The notes beneath the pieces are model-generated. The model was not told the origin of the DNA. It did not search any database and was given only the letters and a program-made list of their open reading frames with translations. A program made the position numbers and the translations under genes. This document shows, piece by piece, positions 54,901 through 64,000 of a stretch of 64,000 nt of DNA; the first letter of the stretch is position 1; every line of letters begins with the position of its first letter. The stretch lies in NCBI RefSeq assembly GCF_921293095.1, contig NC_060251.1, positions 92,986,566-93,050,565 on the forward strand. Reading direction: 5' to 3'. Source of the DNA: Ischnura elegans (lineage: Eukaryota; Arthropoda; Insecta; Odonata; Coenagrionidae).

Positions 54901-57900
54901 GAAGGTTAGGGAAGGAAGGATTCAGAGAAACCCAGTTTCAACTTTAGCTTGCTCTTTAAGAGGCACTGTGGAGACCATGATTTAACGTTCCATTCAATTA
55001 GTGATTGGTATTTCATAAAAAATGGAACATTTGAAAAGAAAACTTTTTTTATTCAAGCCAAAAAAGTGTTTGTTTCTTGAAATTTTAAGATTCAGTTCTT
55101 GTTTTTTTTTCCTCTTAATTATTATTAGTTAATTTTGCCCCTGCCCTGCCTCAGTGGCTTGTAAAGAATGTACCTATTTTTTTATTTGTAGCACAATTAA
55201 CTAGAAAATTTTTTCATATGCATTCTAGACTAATGCATTGGTCATTAATGCTTAGGGAAATTCCTTTGGATAGTAAGACACAGCCCTAGTAACACAGTCT
55301 GTTGGCCCAACTTTGTTTTTTGGTAGGCATCGTTGGGAAAGCGTTGGGGACACTTTTGGCCAACAGACTGTGTTACTAGGGAGGCTGATGGGAGTGAGCA
55401 CTATAGCCACCATACCAACCCAATGGTACCAACTTGCATGTATTGCATCTTACAGATATTTATTTACTTGTACTATTAATGCAGGGAGGGTCTATTTATT
55501 AAGAATGTTCAACTAAGGTAGGGTGATGGTCGCACTGGCCAATGTTATCTCATGACAGAAGAAAGGGAGTGGAGAACTATGGCGAGTGCGCGTGTCGCTT
55601 GTCCAATGGCTGTCCCCTGTTTGTTACTCGCCATTGTATACCACATTAGTACTTAAAGGTGTTCTGTGGGAAATACCGGTATCCCTCCCTTGACACAGTT
55701 TTTGCTATAACATGACTGAGTCTCAAAATTGCTCTACTTACTCAAGCAATCTCTCTGCAACATCAAGTAAGGAATTTCCCAAAACTCTCATGTAACCTTT
55801 TTTTAATAATGGGAAAAGCAAAGAAGAATGTAATGTATTCATGAAATAATTGCCTATACAAAAGATAATGATCACATCACTGCACCCTATCAACTGTATT
55901 AATGTCCACGGATATGAAGTAGCCACCAGAGAAGTCAGCCTGTGGTGCATAATGAGTAAATTAGCCTGAAATACACCTCAAACTTAACACAGAATTTGCT
56001 TAATACAACTCTTTTCAGAAATATCCATAGTGTTAAGTGAGGGATAGGTGCAAGTGCAGGAGAACCTTCCTTCCTATCTCCCTCCCTCCCAAGAATCAAC
56101 CTCAAAGAAAATTGCTTGGAGAAAGTGGCACCATCCTCCTACCTTGGCAGTGACGTTATCTGGGTTGGAATAAACACAACAGATGTCAAGGAAGGTGTTG
56201 CCCAAGCTATGACAGCATTCATGATGAAAAGGCTTTTGATATGCTCCGCAAGCATAAGACAAGGAAATAAAATGTGAAGACACTCGTGTGAGCAGTGTCA
56301 CTCTATAGAACAGAAATATGGACCATTAGGAAAGCTGTTGAAAAAATAGAAGTTTTTGATACCTGGTGCGGAAGATCAATTGGATGGATAGGGTGAGGAA
56401 CAAAGATGTATACCAAGAATTAGAACTAATGAGCATTAAAATCCAAAGAAGGACCCAATGGATGTATCAAGTCATTTGGTACAGTGAGCAAAGGAGATTT
56501 ATAATAGAGGAAATTTGAAGGAAGAGTCCTCTGTGGAAAGCCTAGATAAGTACGTACCTAAGGTAAATTTAGAACATGATGGAGAAGGACATGTGGTGGG
56601 TAAGGAAAGAGCTCAGGATAGGGGAAACAGTGCTGCAGTTCAAGATCAGATTGGTATCAGAAAAATATCCCATTGCCTTGAATTAATGGTGCAGTATGTA
56701 CTTGGAAGTTGGAATTAAATCTTGAAAAATGTCTAGTGATGAATTTTTGGGAAAAGGATATCTCTTAAAGAAGAAGTTATGTATACTCCTAACACCTCCA
56801 ACTATCGGATGCCAAGTTTGTAAAATATGTAGGGGTCACCATTACCCGGGATCTCTCGTGGCGTAAAAACATACGTGAAATATGTGGGGTAGCGAATCAT
56901 AAACTGAGATTTGTAAAAAGAATTCTCAGTAAATGCCATAGAAAGGTGGAAGAGATAAGCTACCTGGCTTTAGTGAGGCCTCACTTTGAGTATGCTGCAA
57001 GCGTGTGGGACCCTTATGAAGTAGGACTGATAGCTGAAATCATTTAAGTATACCACAAAGCAGCCAGTTTAATGACGAGTTGCTACGATAGATAGCACAG
57101 TACATATTTCAAATATGTTAGGTGAATTAGGGTGAGAATCTTAACAGAAATGTTGAGCAAGGTATAGGCTAAATTTATTTGGTAAGAGATTTTCTCTGAT
57201 GACGTGATAAATATCCTTAATTTACCGTATTACAATGGTAACCTTGATCATGAGAAGAAAATAAAGGAAAAAAAACTGCAAAGCCGAGAGAATTGAAATG
57301 TCATTCTTTTCTCATTCTATCAGGGATAATAACGGTTTCTCAATTTATAAAGTTAATGGTGTCACTCCCTTGGATGACTCATTGCATATTTATCTTTTTC
57401 CATTGTCCTCAGGTTTGCCTCTGCATGAATGTAACGTATGTTTTTTTTAAATATGTATAGTATTTTTATGCCTGTGTGGTGTGCGTGTAAGGATTGTCTT
57501 GCATAGTGGTGATTGGTGACCCTATGACAAGCACCCTGTAGATGTGGCTCACAGGTTGCTATGTAGATGTAAATGTACCAATCTTAGGATTGCAATACCA
57601 TTAATGAATGGGGACTGATCACATGTTGGGAAGAAGAAAAAATATAGTAGCCCATACCTCAATGCTCTGGAAAGCTTCTCATATGTCATATTTGGATTCT
57701 TATTGCTTAGTCCCCATAAAATGGCCAATTTTGTGCTGTCAATTATCTGGAACAGACCATCGTGCCGGCATATCCACCTCATGCACGGAGAGTTTGGTGA
57801 TGAAGAGGCAAGATTTAGTTTTGATGTTGTTGATGCCGTGTGCTCTGACCCTCTCGATTTGTTGTGGGCAGGGTGTTTTTCCAATTTAAATGTCTGCATA

Positions 57901-60767
57901 GTTTCCTCGGTTAGGTTTTCAGTGTCTGCTTTCAACTTTGATTCCCCTTGCTTGATCTGTTGATGATGAGAATGCAAGCAACAATCTCTATGGTCATCAT
58001 TTAGTCGTTGATTGCTATAGATGTTGTCTCTCTCATTTGATTTCCTCTCTCCATCCAGAAGTTTAAGGAGGAACTTCCAAAGCACAGTTCTCCTTTCTCT
58101 TTTTGGTGGACCTGTAATCAATCCATTATAAAATTAATAAATCTAGTAGGTACTAATCCAAACAATATTCTGTTGCTCCATTTTGGAGATACCTATTCGT
58201 CCCTTTGTTTTATTTTAGTGCCCTCAAAAAGTCCTAAGATCAAATGAAAAAATAATTACAAAACTTGATTTTTACCGATGTGTTAAGCAGATCAAGATAC
58301 ATTTTAGAGGATAACTCAGTGGTAGACATTCTTAAAGACACATTATGGTGGGAAAAATTTTCCCCAGTTTCATGTGGTATTTAAAATTTTTAATGTGTGT
58401 ATCTGATGGAGGGAAATGCAAAATATTACCGCGTATATTAGGGAGTAAACATCAAAGGAGTTGGGATTTTTTAACTTTTTATAATTAATGCCATAAATTC
58501 CATGTAATAGTGGTGAGTGTAAGCCACTAATTCCAGTAAATACTTGTAAAAATTCTCCTTCTTTCAAAGCATGTTTACTACGTGAGATGAAGTAATAAAG
58601 ACCATCAATGGATTTTTTTTGAGTTTCTGGTTGCTTGAGTTGTTTGGATGAACATTTGAAAGCCAAAGAAAGCATGTTCTCTTTTGATTCTCAGCTTATG
58701 TTCTGTGATATTACTGTGATGAATAATCTGCTCAGTGCAAAGTTTAGTGCATGCGTTACCATGTTTATCCACGTTGTTGTTGTCGATGCTGTATTTAGGT
58801 GGTCGTCCTCTCTTTCTCTTTATTCTCTGCTCTTTATCTGTCAATACCAAGTTTTGACTGTTTCCTGCCGGTGTCCCTGAAAAATTGAAATTCTTATTAA
58901 TCTATTAGCTAAAAGTATGCTCACAAATTTTGAAGGAAGTGTAGCAAAATAATTATTTAAATTTGGCTCCTAAAAAATTGAAGAGTAATTGTTATCACCC
59001 CTGTATCTCAATTAAAAGCAAAATTAAATATTTTTTTCAAAGAGGCTACTGAGGAAGAAAAACACTTCTTTTGTAATGATCCACACTTTTACTCAATCAC
59101 ACACCGACCCAGCATGTAGGTATAGTAGGTACGCAGACCAGGGGGAGAGGTGGGGAAAGGTCTTTGGAGGCTTCAGCCCCCCAAATGTTTTCCCTCTGTG
59201 GCGATACATTTGCTGAAGAGACCACTAGTGCACAGGCAACTATACTCTGACACTCCATTTATTTATATAGTTACCTTTCGTAGCGTTTGCCAGCAAGCAA
59301 TGATGAATTTAACATTCAGAATTATGAAATGACTAAAGCTTTCACAGTCCATGTTCCTCAATATTAATGGCTTTTGGGATAGCCCGCGTCAAGATTTTAA
59401 ACTGGCTGATGCTTCATCTCTTGTGCCTGAGACCTCATCAGGGCCAAGGCTAGTTAATCATGTTGTTAATTAATGGCTAAGTCATTAGCCCTGATGAGCA
59501 GAACAATAGCTCTGGCATAGGAGAGGAAATATTGGCCATTTTAAAATCTTTATTTGGATTACCCCAAAAGATGTCAATATAGTGGAATAATGCAAAGTAA
59601 ATTATAAAGCTGATTTAGAGAAATGTATGCTTCTCTGAAGCTCACAAATTAACAGAAAACTTTCCGTATAGGCAACCCACATAGCACCCATGATGGAGTT
59701 TCTCATTGATGGAAATTTCTGAGTGCGTGCCTGTGGCCCAATTAATAACTACTGTTTAATAATTTAATTAGAAAAATTAAATAGCGTATTTGATGAACTT
59801 TTAAAATTCAGTGGCTCTCTGACTTCCCTTGTGTCTACATCATACATCTGCTGGCAGTGGTGCCAAAGCGGGTAGCCTACCATTTCCTGAGCCTCTGTGA
59901 AGGTATTATCCTTAATCCCCTCAAAATGAATAGACATATTGTCTTGGGACTGAGCCAAAAATACCAGCGAACACATGTTTTCTGTGACAAACAAGGAGAC
60001 TATGTCCATTTGGCAACATTAAATTCTCTCCCTCTCTCTCGATACTCCCCCTACCCCATCAGCAAAACCCTCCGACAGTGTCTGGACTCTCAAGAAAAGT
60101 ACCCTCCCCCCTTGCTTTAGTCTCACCAGCTCCTTCGTAATAATAAAGTGAATTGGGCATAGGTTACCATACTCCCTCAAGACTCCTGCAATGGAGGAGA
60201 TATTGTTGTCACACTTCTTTGACTTACATAAGTATTTCACAGGCACAAAAATTACATTTAGGGGGTTGTCTTGATCTTTATCATACATATATGCATATTG
60301 TCTGTCACCTGTAATTTGTGAAAGAGAGAGAAAAAGCAAAATCATGCATTTGACTCACCATGTGCTGAGTTTTTAGGCTCGTTTGTTGGGAAAGAACATC
60401 CAGAATTCTTTGTCTCCTCAATATATACATCATTATTCTTCTGAGTACTGTCTGTATTGTGGTGGTGCTGAAAACTAGATTTTATACCTTTGAGCAGGAG
60501 TTGATGGTGTGGATGCAAATTATTTAGAGATGGTATTGTCGGAGGAATCTTCTTATATCCACTAGAACAGCTTTCATTTGCCTTCTGAGAATGTAATTTG
60601 GCTGCTTTATTTTCTTCCTTTGGCATGAACTCTATCTCCTTGAAGGTGTTCTGTATGATATCTTTGCGGCCAAGTAGGAGGTGCTCCTCTTTCACTATTT
60701 TTGACACTGGCAAGATCTCCACTGGGTTCTCTCTTTCTTCATAGACCTTGGGGAATAACTGTAGCAT
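51809..60767 (-). CDS. AT-hook/ETS-domain transcription factor with large insertion in the ETS domain
   Basis: Minus-strand exons: 60359-60767 (or from 60792), 60168-60308, 58760-58876, 57658-58111, 51809-51908; join 1221 nt, 406 residues, all phases agree. Residues 203-212 KRKRGRPPKY form an AT-hook. The ETS domain starts LWKFLLKLL (233-241), is interrupted by a hydrophilic stretch of about 80 residues, resumes MRWICRHDGLFQI (333-345), then LWG (354-356), the recognition helix MTYEKLSRALR (364-374), and after a 5.7-kb intron TYYHQNIL ... PKKLVYKFNPELL. An AT-hook just before an ETS domain is known from the ESE (ELF3) group; orthology is not certain. No Pointed domain is recognised. Predicted nuclear DNA-binding regulator. 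The true 5' end may lie upstream. Confidence 0.85.
52570..52808 (-). repeat. tRNA-derived SINE-like repeat, minus strand
   Basis: The reverse complement starts ACGGTGGCAAAGTAGGTAGG, a tRNA-like head, and has a B box-like GGTTCAATTACCGGG (52743-52757). It looks different from the three SINE copies elsewhere. Confidence 0.5.
52850..53204. mobile_element. hAT-type MITE (CAGTGGCGCCGACT ends)
   Basis: Left CAGTGGCGCCGACTCC, inverted right CAGGGGCGCCGACTTA. Flanks TTCCTCAC (52842-52849) and GTCCTCAC (53205-53212), 7/8 match. Non-coding, with G and C runs near the ends. Confidence 0.75.
53480..54680 (+). mobile_element. 5' part of a decayed non-LTR retrotransposon (endonuclease domain)
   Basis: Frame at 54116-54379 reads RLNIDVLGISKVKWPEEEDF, GSYRIIHTGS, NPGVGIMLRK and VDTTVAQVYMPT. 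This is an endonuclease/exonuclease/phosphatase domain of the kind often annotated as craniofacial development protein 2-like. Shifted frames continue to a degenerate NLIV-YWN-VVGE motif (54450-54485; normally GDWN). Stops and truncation make it dead. It lies in the last intron of the ETS gene. Confidence 0.7.
55284..55381. repeat. 98-bp hairpin with 24-bp perfect arms
   Basis: CCCTAGTAACACAGTCTGTT at 55284 (arm to 55307) is exactly complementary to the arm at 55358-55381. The 50-bp loop is G/T rich. It could be a tiny foldback MITE; a hairpin RNA is possible but unsupported. Confidence 0.8.
56100..56640 (+). mobile_element. 3' part of a decayed non-LTR retrotransposon (reverse transcriptase C-terminus)
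   Basis: Shifting frames read VSVTLYRTEIWTIRKAVEK and IEVFDTWCGRSI, matching the SVALYGSETWTIRK..IEAFEMWCWRR motif at the end of such polyproteins, then YQVIWYSEQRRFIIEE. It may belong to the same family as the endonuclease relic at 54116. Confidence 0.6.
56690..57570 (+). mobile_element. CR1/Jockey-type retrotransposon 3' fragment
   Basis: Reads LELNLEKCLVMNF, KFVKYVGVTITRDLSWRKNI, ANHKLRFVKRILS, YLALVRPHFEYAASVWDP, the usual RT C-terminal motif order (YLGV.I..DL.W..HI, LVRP.LEYAS.VWDP). The 3' end is a TGTAGATGTAAATG run at about 57550-57580, as in CR1-like tails. Stops interrupt the frame. Confidence 0.7.
57658..58111 (-). CDS. ETS gene, main ETS-domain exon with insertion
   Basis: Acceptor GATTACAG, donor AG|GTATGG. 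A 454-nt exon carrying ETS helix 1, the extra stretch (about residues 243-330) and the rest of the domain to the recognition helix RALR. No GT..AG pair removes the insertion, so it appears to be coding. Confidence 0.9.
58760..58876 (-). CDS. ETS gene, AT-hook exon
   Basis: Acceptor TTTTTCAG, donor G|GTAACG, phases 1 and 1. Encodes the AT-hook core RKRGRPPKY followed by SIDNNNVDKH. Confidence 0.8.
60168..60308 (-). CDS. ETS gene, exon of unknown domain
   Basis: Excellent acceptor (pyrimidine run, TTACAG). Reads DRQYAYMYDKDQDNPL, VIFVPVKYLCKSKKC, ISSIAGVLREY. A GTAACC donor at 60167 gives phase 1 as the next exon requires. The stronger-looking GTGAGA donor 41 nt later would bring a stop in the next exon. 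Confidence 0.65.
60359..60767 (-). CDS. ETS gene, first recognised coding exon
   Basis: ATG at 60765-60767 (MLQLFPKVYEE) with an in-frame TAA just upstream, but weak start context (C at -3). Alternatively the exon begins at 60792 after the acceptor AAATACAG, adding NETIEYNH in frame. Hydrophilic, Lys/Glu/His-rich product. Donor GTGAGT, phase 1. Confidence 0.6.
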
Positions 60768-61442
60768 GTGATTATATTCAATGGTCTCGTTGCTGTATTT
60801 TTAAAATTGCCAATTATGGTGTAGATTGAAAAATAAAGGGACTTGGAATTTTTACACTTTTTGCCTACTTCTCGAGAAATTCATGATGAAAACTCAACAG
60901 CAGCGGTAGCAAGATCACAAGTAGGTTTGCTGTGATGCGAATATTTTTTTGAAAGTTTAAGGTTTCTGAGGGGGTTCTATCCTCCTCATCAACCCGCGTA
61001 GCTACTGATTTTAATGAGGATGAACTCTCCAGTCTCTGTAGGACAGAGCAGGTACAAGTCCCTGGTAATCCCCTTATGAGCCTTTGGGTTGGGTTCTGGG
61101 AAGGCACTGGCCATTAGATGATGGATGAGTGAAAAAGTCAAAAGTTTTGTGCGGTTACTTTATAAAACAAATGTTTATTGATATTTTTGCTTGTAATTTC
61201 CGTTAGAGTTAACACTAAACACCGAGGAAATTCATTAAGTGGTCCACTTTTTGCATGGTATGTAATTGAAAGAAATGTTCATGGCTTATGGCAATGGAAT
61301 CCAACTCATACAGAGCTAGGGTGGGATGCAATATTGGTAAGAAGGATTGGTTGGTGGGTTGCCAATTGTTTCTCTCAGAAGAGAGGAAGTGTTTGGGCCA
61401 TGAAGATAAGAAGGGGCTGGCAGAGCAGGTACAAAAAGAGGG

Positions 61443-61753
61443 TTAACCCTTTCACTGCAAGCCCATTTTGGGTGGGATGTGCGAAGACTGCCAAGGCTTT
61501 TTTTTCTGGAATTTGCAACATTTCAGATTTTAAAATTTTTCAACTACTTAATTTTATTTATAACATCTAGATTTTTTCCAAATACTTAAGATATATTTAC
61601 ATCTTATGGCCATAGATAGATTATGAGGGTTTACTTAAATTACAGCCGTTGAAAAGGCCACAATCATGAAAAAAGCCAAATACGTCGGCCCCTGGCAGTT
61701 TTCGCTCAACCAGCAAGGTGAATATATTGGCCTGGTAGCAGTAAAAGGGCTAA
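61443..61753. mobile_element. piggyBac-like MITE
   Basis: TTAACCCTTTCACTGC on the left and, inverted, TTAGCCCTTTTACTGC on the right; the right target reads CTAA instead of TTAA. About 311 bp, non-coding. It shares the CCCTTT-A-TGC terminus with the element at 31961. Confidence 0.65.
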
Positions 61754-62231
61754 ACGTACAGGTATTATTTCCTTGTACTTGCATGTACATATATGGGTCT
61801 ATGATCATTTGGGGAAAAAAGTATCCATGAAGCAGAATCTATTTTAAGTATGTAATCTAAAGAAGACACAATTGAGGTATTTGTCCAATTTTTCTTAGAA
61901 TTCACTGCAATACCCTAGTTCTATCACAGAAGTGGATAAGGCGTGGGGATATGCTTGCAATCGTTTCATGGTTTATGGCTTCTTCTTTCTAGTTTCTTTT
62001 TTCCATTTATATTTAGGGCTTCAACAACACTCACTATCTTAACTTGGCAACTTTAGGCATGTGGGAATTAACCCACTCGTTCCCTCAGCACAGCTTTTTC
62101 AACTACATACTTATGTGGCGAAAAGTAAAGATTACTTTCAAAATTCAATGAGTAAATTGTATGTAATTATCAAATTGTTTTAAATGTAACTATAACGATT
62201 TAGAAGTAAGTAAAATTTAATAATTTCTGGT

Positions 62232-63271
62232 CAGGGGTGCAGCTAGGACTTAAGGCTAGGGGGGGCTTTAGGCACAACTAACACTGGGGTGTCTGGGGGT
62301 GTGGAATACCTGCCAGGATAAGGGGAGGTGCGGGGTAGTGATGAGCGATATATCGCTAACTGTGATTGAATCACCGTTACTGAAAAGTAGCAGTCACTGT
62401 CGGTGATTCAATATTCAAAATCACTGTGATCGGTGATCCAATCACTGGATTCGGCGAAAATAGCTCTGGCTGCTAACAAGTGATATGCGATACATCGCTA
62501 CCTGTGATTGAAGAGAAGTAGCCGATCACGGCCGGTGACTAAATCACCAAATACTCGAAATCACTGCGACTGTGAATACGGTGAAGTTAGCTTCGGCAGC
62601 TACCATGATGCTACCAATAGTTATATAAGGATGTCTTATTCATCTTTTGGGATAAATAAGTCATTCTGTACGAAATATACAGCTAAAGGTTTGAATTATG
62701 ATGGTTTGATTATAAAATATGTGTAAAAAATGCTGATGGGATTTTAATGATTGCCCCGAATCAATTCTTTCACACATCAAATTTGCTTAATTATCGTAAT
62801 ATAAACTCGGAATCAGAACTATTCCTTCAAAAAAATATTTTGCCATTTTTACAATTTTCTATAAGTTTATTCGTTCCTTTTGAGGATAGCTCATTCCTTG
62901 GAATTGGACAAAGTAGCAGGAATAGCAGCGCCACAAATCACCGATGACTTTTAAGAGTGATTCACCTTGGTGATCGCAATCACAGTTAATAATCACCGTT
63001 ACTGATGAGTAGCAGTCACAGGTAACGAAGTGATCGGAAAATCACAGTTCCGCTCATCACTAGTGCGGGGGCACTCCTTCAGAAAATTTTCGAGATAAAT
63101 GGTTCAAAATGGTGAGTTTTACGGCTTTCAGAGGGATATTTTATTAATATTTACACTATTCTGTAAGTAATATTAATCCAATTAAGTAAAATGGATTAAA
63201 CTTAAAAAAATTTCTGACCTCTGGGGGCAGGGGGGTTTATCCCCCAAAACCCCCCCCTTGCTGCGCCACTG
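62232..63271. mobile_element. Outer hAT-type MITE with perfect 8-bp target duplication
   Basis: Target duplication TTTCTGGT at 62224-62231 and 63272-63279. Left CAGGGGTGCAGCTAGG, inverted right CAGTGGCGCAGCAAGG. Without the nested element it would be about 305 bp. Confidence 0.85.
62336..63062. mobile_element. Nested hAT MITE with perfect TIRs and target duplication
   Basis: 12-bp perfect termini TAGTGATGAGCG / CGCTCATCACTA and target duplication GTGCGGGG at 62328-62335 and 63063-63070. Both subterminal regions contain AATCACCGTTACTGA followed by AGTAGCAGTCAC, as direct copies. No transposase. Confidence 0.9.
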
Positions 63272-63430
63272 TTTCTGGTAACTCAGATACTTCCCTGTGA
63301 TTATAATCATTATGGATATGCATTTTTCCACTTACAATTAGTAAGGTTAGATATAATCAGTTTAATTTGTATTGCTGGTGTGGTCAGTTTGCAGGCAGTA
63401 TTGATTGAGGGGTATTTTCCACTTCACCAG

Positions 63431-63701
63431 TGCCAAATGCTCACCTGGGGTGGCCATCTTCTTCTCGTCTGAGACGCCCTTTGCAGGAAGAGCTCCAGCC
63501 GTGCCACCCTGGTCACCGTGCGGCGAACGCCCTCGGGAAAGTCTGCTTCATGTCTCCGGATGCTGGGCATCAAATCTGCAAAAAGAATGTGAAGAGAGTG
63601 AAATGGAGTGTGAAATTTCTATTCTGGATGAACGCGTACTTCTAAAAAGGGTGTCAGAGACTGTAAGGGGACTCCGAGGAATGCATCATCTTCAGCAATA
63701 G
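63431..63701 (+). CDS. Possible terminal exon of an unidentified plus-strand gene
   Basis: A good acceptor (ATTTTCCACTTCACCAG) precedes 63431. Entering in phase 2, the frame is open for 90 codons to TAG at 63701, ending with a charged, coiled-coil-like stretch (ECEESEMECEISILDERVLL). The block is more GC-rich than its surroundings. A second frame (phase 1) is open to 63645, so the frame is not certain. No family recognised and no upstream exon identified. Confidence 0.35.
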
Positions 63702-64000
63702 ATCTGTAGTAGTACCCTTATATATACCCCTATAGTATGTACCCTTTCTCCCTGAAATTATTTGTATGTAATTTGTAGTTAGATGTGGCTTTGGGATGTT
63801 GATGAACGACTGAGGACTGAAAGTGGTGATTTAAAATATTGTAGCAGCGACTCATTGAAAATTCTTGCATTTTAGTTGTTTTTTAAGAAGAAGAAAAAGT
63901 CAAAGAAATGTTTCTAAAATGTATACGGCCTAAAATGGATAGGTTTCCTAATTTTGAAACCCTAAGAATGTTAAACACGAGACTAATAAGACTTGCTTCC

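Noticed and set aside
58370-58675. Minus-strand frame of 101 codons inside an ETS intron
   Set aside because: No splice borders in phase with the flanking exons and no domain; treated as intron read-through beside the AT-hook exon.
60127-60308. Longer version of the ETS gene exon using the GTGAGA donor at 60126
   Set aside because: It would enter the AT-hook exon in a frame that meets a stop after about 11 codons; the GTAACC donor keeps the frame open.
61178-61570. Plus-strand frame of 130 codons upstream of the ETS gene
   Set aside because: It runs into the piggyBac-like MITE at 61443 and shows no domain.

Overview
The window is animal nuclear DNA, most probably from an arthropod and likely a hemimetabolous insect: small exons with GT/AG borders sit in long AT-rich introns, and TA-, TTAA- and 8-bp-target DNA transposons are dense. 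The species cannot be fixed from the sequence. The genes were read by joining exons across introns. For every gene that can be closed, the joined reading frame stays open and its length is a whole number of codons.

Layout. (1) Positions 1-40029, plus strand: the 3' part of a PHF20/MBD-R2-type chromatin reader (AT-hook, C2H2 finger, PHD finger, conserved C-terminus). Its 5' end lies outside the window. Its introns hold three pogo/Tigger elements, a piggyBac with a dead transposase, a hAT-type element enclosing a Mutator-like element, and tRNA-derived SINEs. (2) 40290-47059: intergenic DNA with a Tigger element, a hAT-type MITE, a SINE and a second piggyBac-like element. (3) 47060-50887: EMC6 (minus) and COMMD5 (plus), head to head with 180 bp between start codons; both lengths match the human proteins closely (111 and 223 residues). 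(4) 51809 to about 61114, minus strand: an ETS-domain transcription factor with an AT-hook. Its ETS domain is split by a 5.7-kb intron and carries an extra stretch of about 80 residues after the first helix. (5) 61115-64000: a piggyBac-like MITE, a hAT MITE nested in another hAT MITE (each with a perfect 8-bp target duplication), and a possible terminal exon of an unidentified plus-strand gene.

The genes do not form one pathway. PHF20/MBD-R2 belongs to the NSL histone acetyltransferase complex, EMC6 to the ER membrane protein insertase, COMMD5 to the Commander endosomal recycling assembly, and the ETS protein is a DNA-binding regulator. EMC6 and COMMD5 probably share a promoter; COMMD5 and the ETS gene are convergent.

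The most unusual items are the insertion-bearing ETS domain, an open Mutator-like transposase frame that has no ATG, the repeated TTAA elements built around short palindromes, and the multi-level nests of transposons.
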